Origin: Ferrimicrobium sp.
GTDB taxonomy: Bacteria > Actinomycetota > Acidimicrobiia > Acidimicrobiales > Acidimicrobiaceae
Length of the DNA: 64,000 nucleotides
Direction: 5' to 3'
Assembly: GCF_027364955.1 (NCBI RefSeq)
Contig: NZ_DAHXOI010000003.1
Span: forward strand, 1 to 64,000
Part shown: piece after piece, positions 63,595 through 64,000 of the stretch
How positions within the stretch are numbered: the stretch's first letter is position 1
How the letters are laid out: each line of letters opens with the position of its first letter
The notes under the pieces: model-generated
Database searches by the model: none
What the model was told of the DNA's origin: nothing
The model's input: only the letters and a program-made list of their open reading frames with translations
Made by a program: the position numbers and the translations under genes

Positions 63595-64000
63595 GCATCC
63601 TCCTTGTTTTTTTGGTACGACCACCACCGAAGATGGTGACCAACGAGAGCGGTACAAAAGCCACTAACAGTGCGACTAGGGAGACCGCAACCGCCTCAGC
63701 TGCTGCCGTGAGACCGATCTGCACGATATAGACGGGAAAGGTGTTGAAACTGAGGAGAGAAGCCACCACGAACTCGCCTAGCGCATAAGCGCCAGCCAGA
63801 ATAAGGGCTCCCACCATTCCAGCGCGAAGGTTCGGCAACAATACCCCCACCAGCGTGCGAGTCCAGCTTGCACCCAACGACTGCGACGCCTCAACAAGGG
63901 TGTTGACATCTAGCGACCGAACAGCGGTATCGAAGGTTCGATAGCTATAGGGAAGGGCAAGCATCACATAGATCGGTGCCAGAATAAATGGAGAGGTCAG
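63581..64000 (-). CDS. ABC transporter permease, C-terminal part (runs off the window)
   Basis: At least 139 residues of a binding-protein-dependent transport permease. The frame is open to the right edge (LTSPFILAPIYVMLALPY...). The EAA loop reads EASQSLGASWTRTLVGVLLP with the coupling Gly, and three further membrane helices follow. It ends TKKTRRMRVTG, with its stop inside the ATPase gene start. The N-terminus and the partner permease and binding protein should lie to the right. Confidence 0.85.
   Translation of the reverse strand: MTSPFILAPIYVMLALPYSYRTFDTAVRSLDVNTLVEASQSLGASWTRTLVGVLLPNLRAGMVGALILAGAYALGEFVVASLLSFNTFPVYIVQIGLTAAAEAVAVSLVALLVAFVPLSLVTIFGGGRTKKTRRMRVTG

Overview
The window looks like chromosome from a mid-GC actinobacterium. 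The combination of a class II (B12-dependent) ribonucleotide reductase, queuosine genes, PilB/PilT/PilC, a persulfide-type beta-lactamase-fold/rhodanese enzyme, a molybdopterin oxidoreductase complex and large surface proteins would suit an acidophilic Acidimicrobiia-like lineage (Ferrimicrobium/Acidithrix type). That placement is inference from gene content and codon use, not a search result.

Region 1 (1-19.6 kb) is accessory DNA. It opens with an IS21-type terminus fused to a GC-rich rsgA, followed by an ORF-less group II intron on the minus strand. Next come three paralogous secreted beta-helix proteins (3273-5636, 6071-8452, 14150-16834). They are separated and bounded by five direct copies of a 128-129 bp repeat, in the order R1-A-R2-B-R3-island-R4-C-R5. 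The 5 kb island between R3 and R4 carries a shortened VOC protein, a DinB/MDMPI-like protein and a GntR(YtrA)-ABC-permease operon. A Tn3-family transposase remnant, strong palindromes and an IS3-family element with a -1 frameshift signal follow copy C.

Region 2 (19.6-38 kb) holds a flavoprotein disulfide oxidoreductase, an exported propeller-like protein, nrdJ with candidate NrdR boxes, a divergent glycosyltransferase/YfhO-type pair, and a three-gene respiratory module (four-cluster ferredoxin fused to NrfD, a molybdopterin catalytic subunit and a TorD-like chaperone). A sugar epimerase and a GtrA-type protein close this part.

Region 3 (38-49 kb) has an unknown gene, an IS607-family element (serine recombinase plus TnpB), a persulfide dioxygenase-like/rhodanese protein with a CsoR/CstR-type operator, an MFS exporter and pilB-pilT-pilC.

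Region 4 (49-64 kb) is a conserved housekeeping block on the minus strand. In transcription order it reads: an ABC permease and ATPase, a PhnZ-like HD oxygenase, queA, tgt, secD, secF, rel, two small envelope-type proteins, alaS, ruvX, mltG and aroE. Many of these genes overlap by 4 bp, so they are probably co-transcribed. Short 14-16 bp tandem arrays lie at three gene starts or intergenic sites, and one of them contains the mltG start codon.
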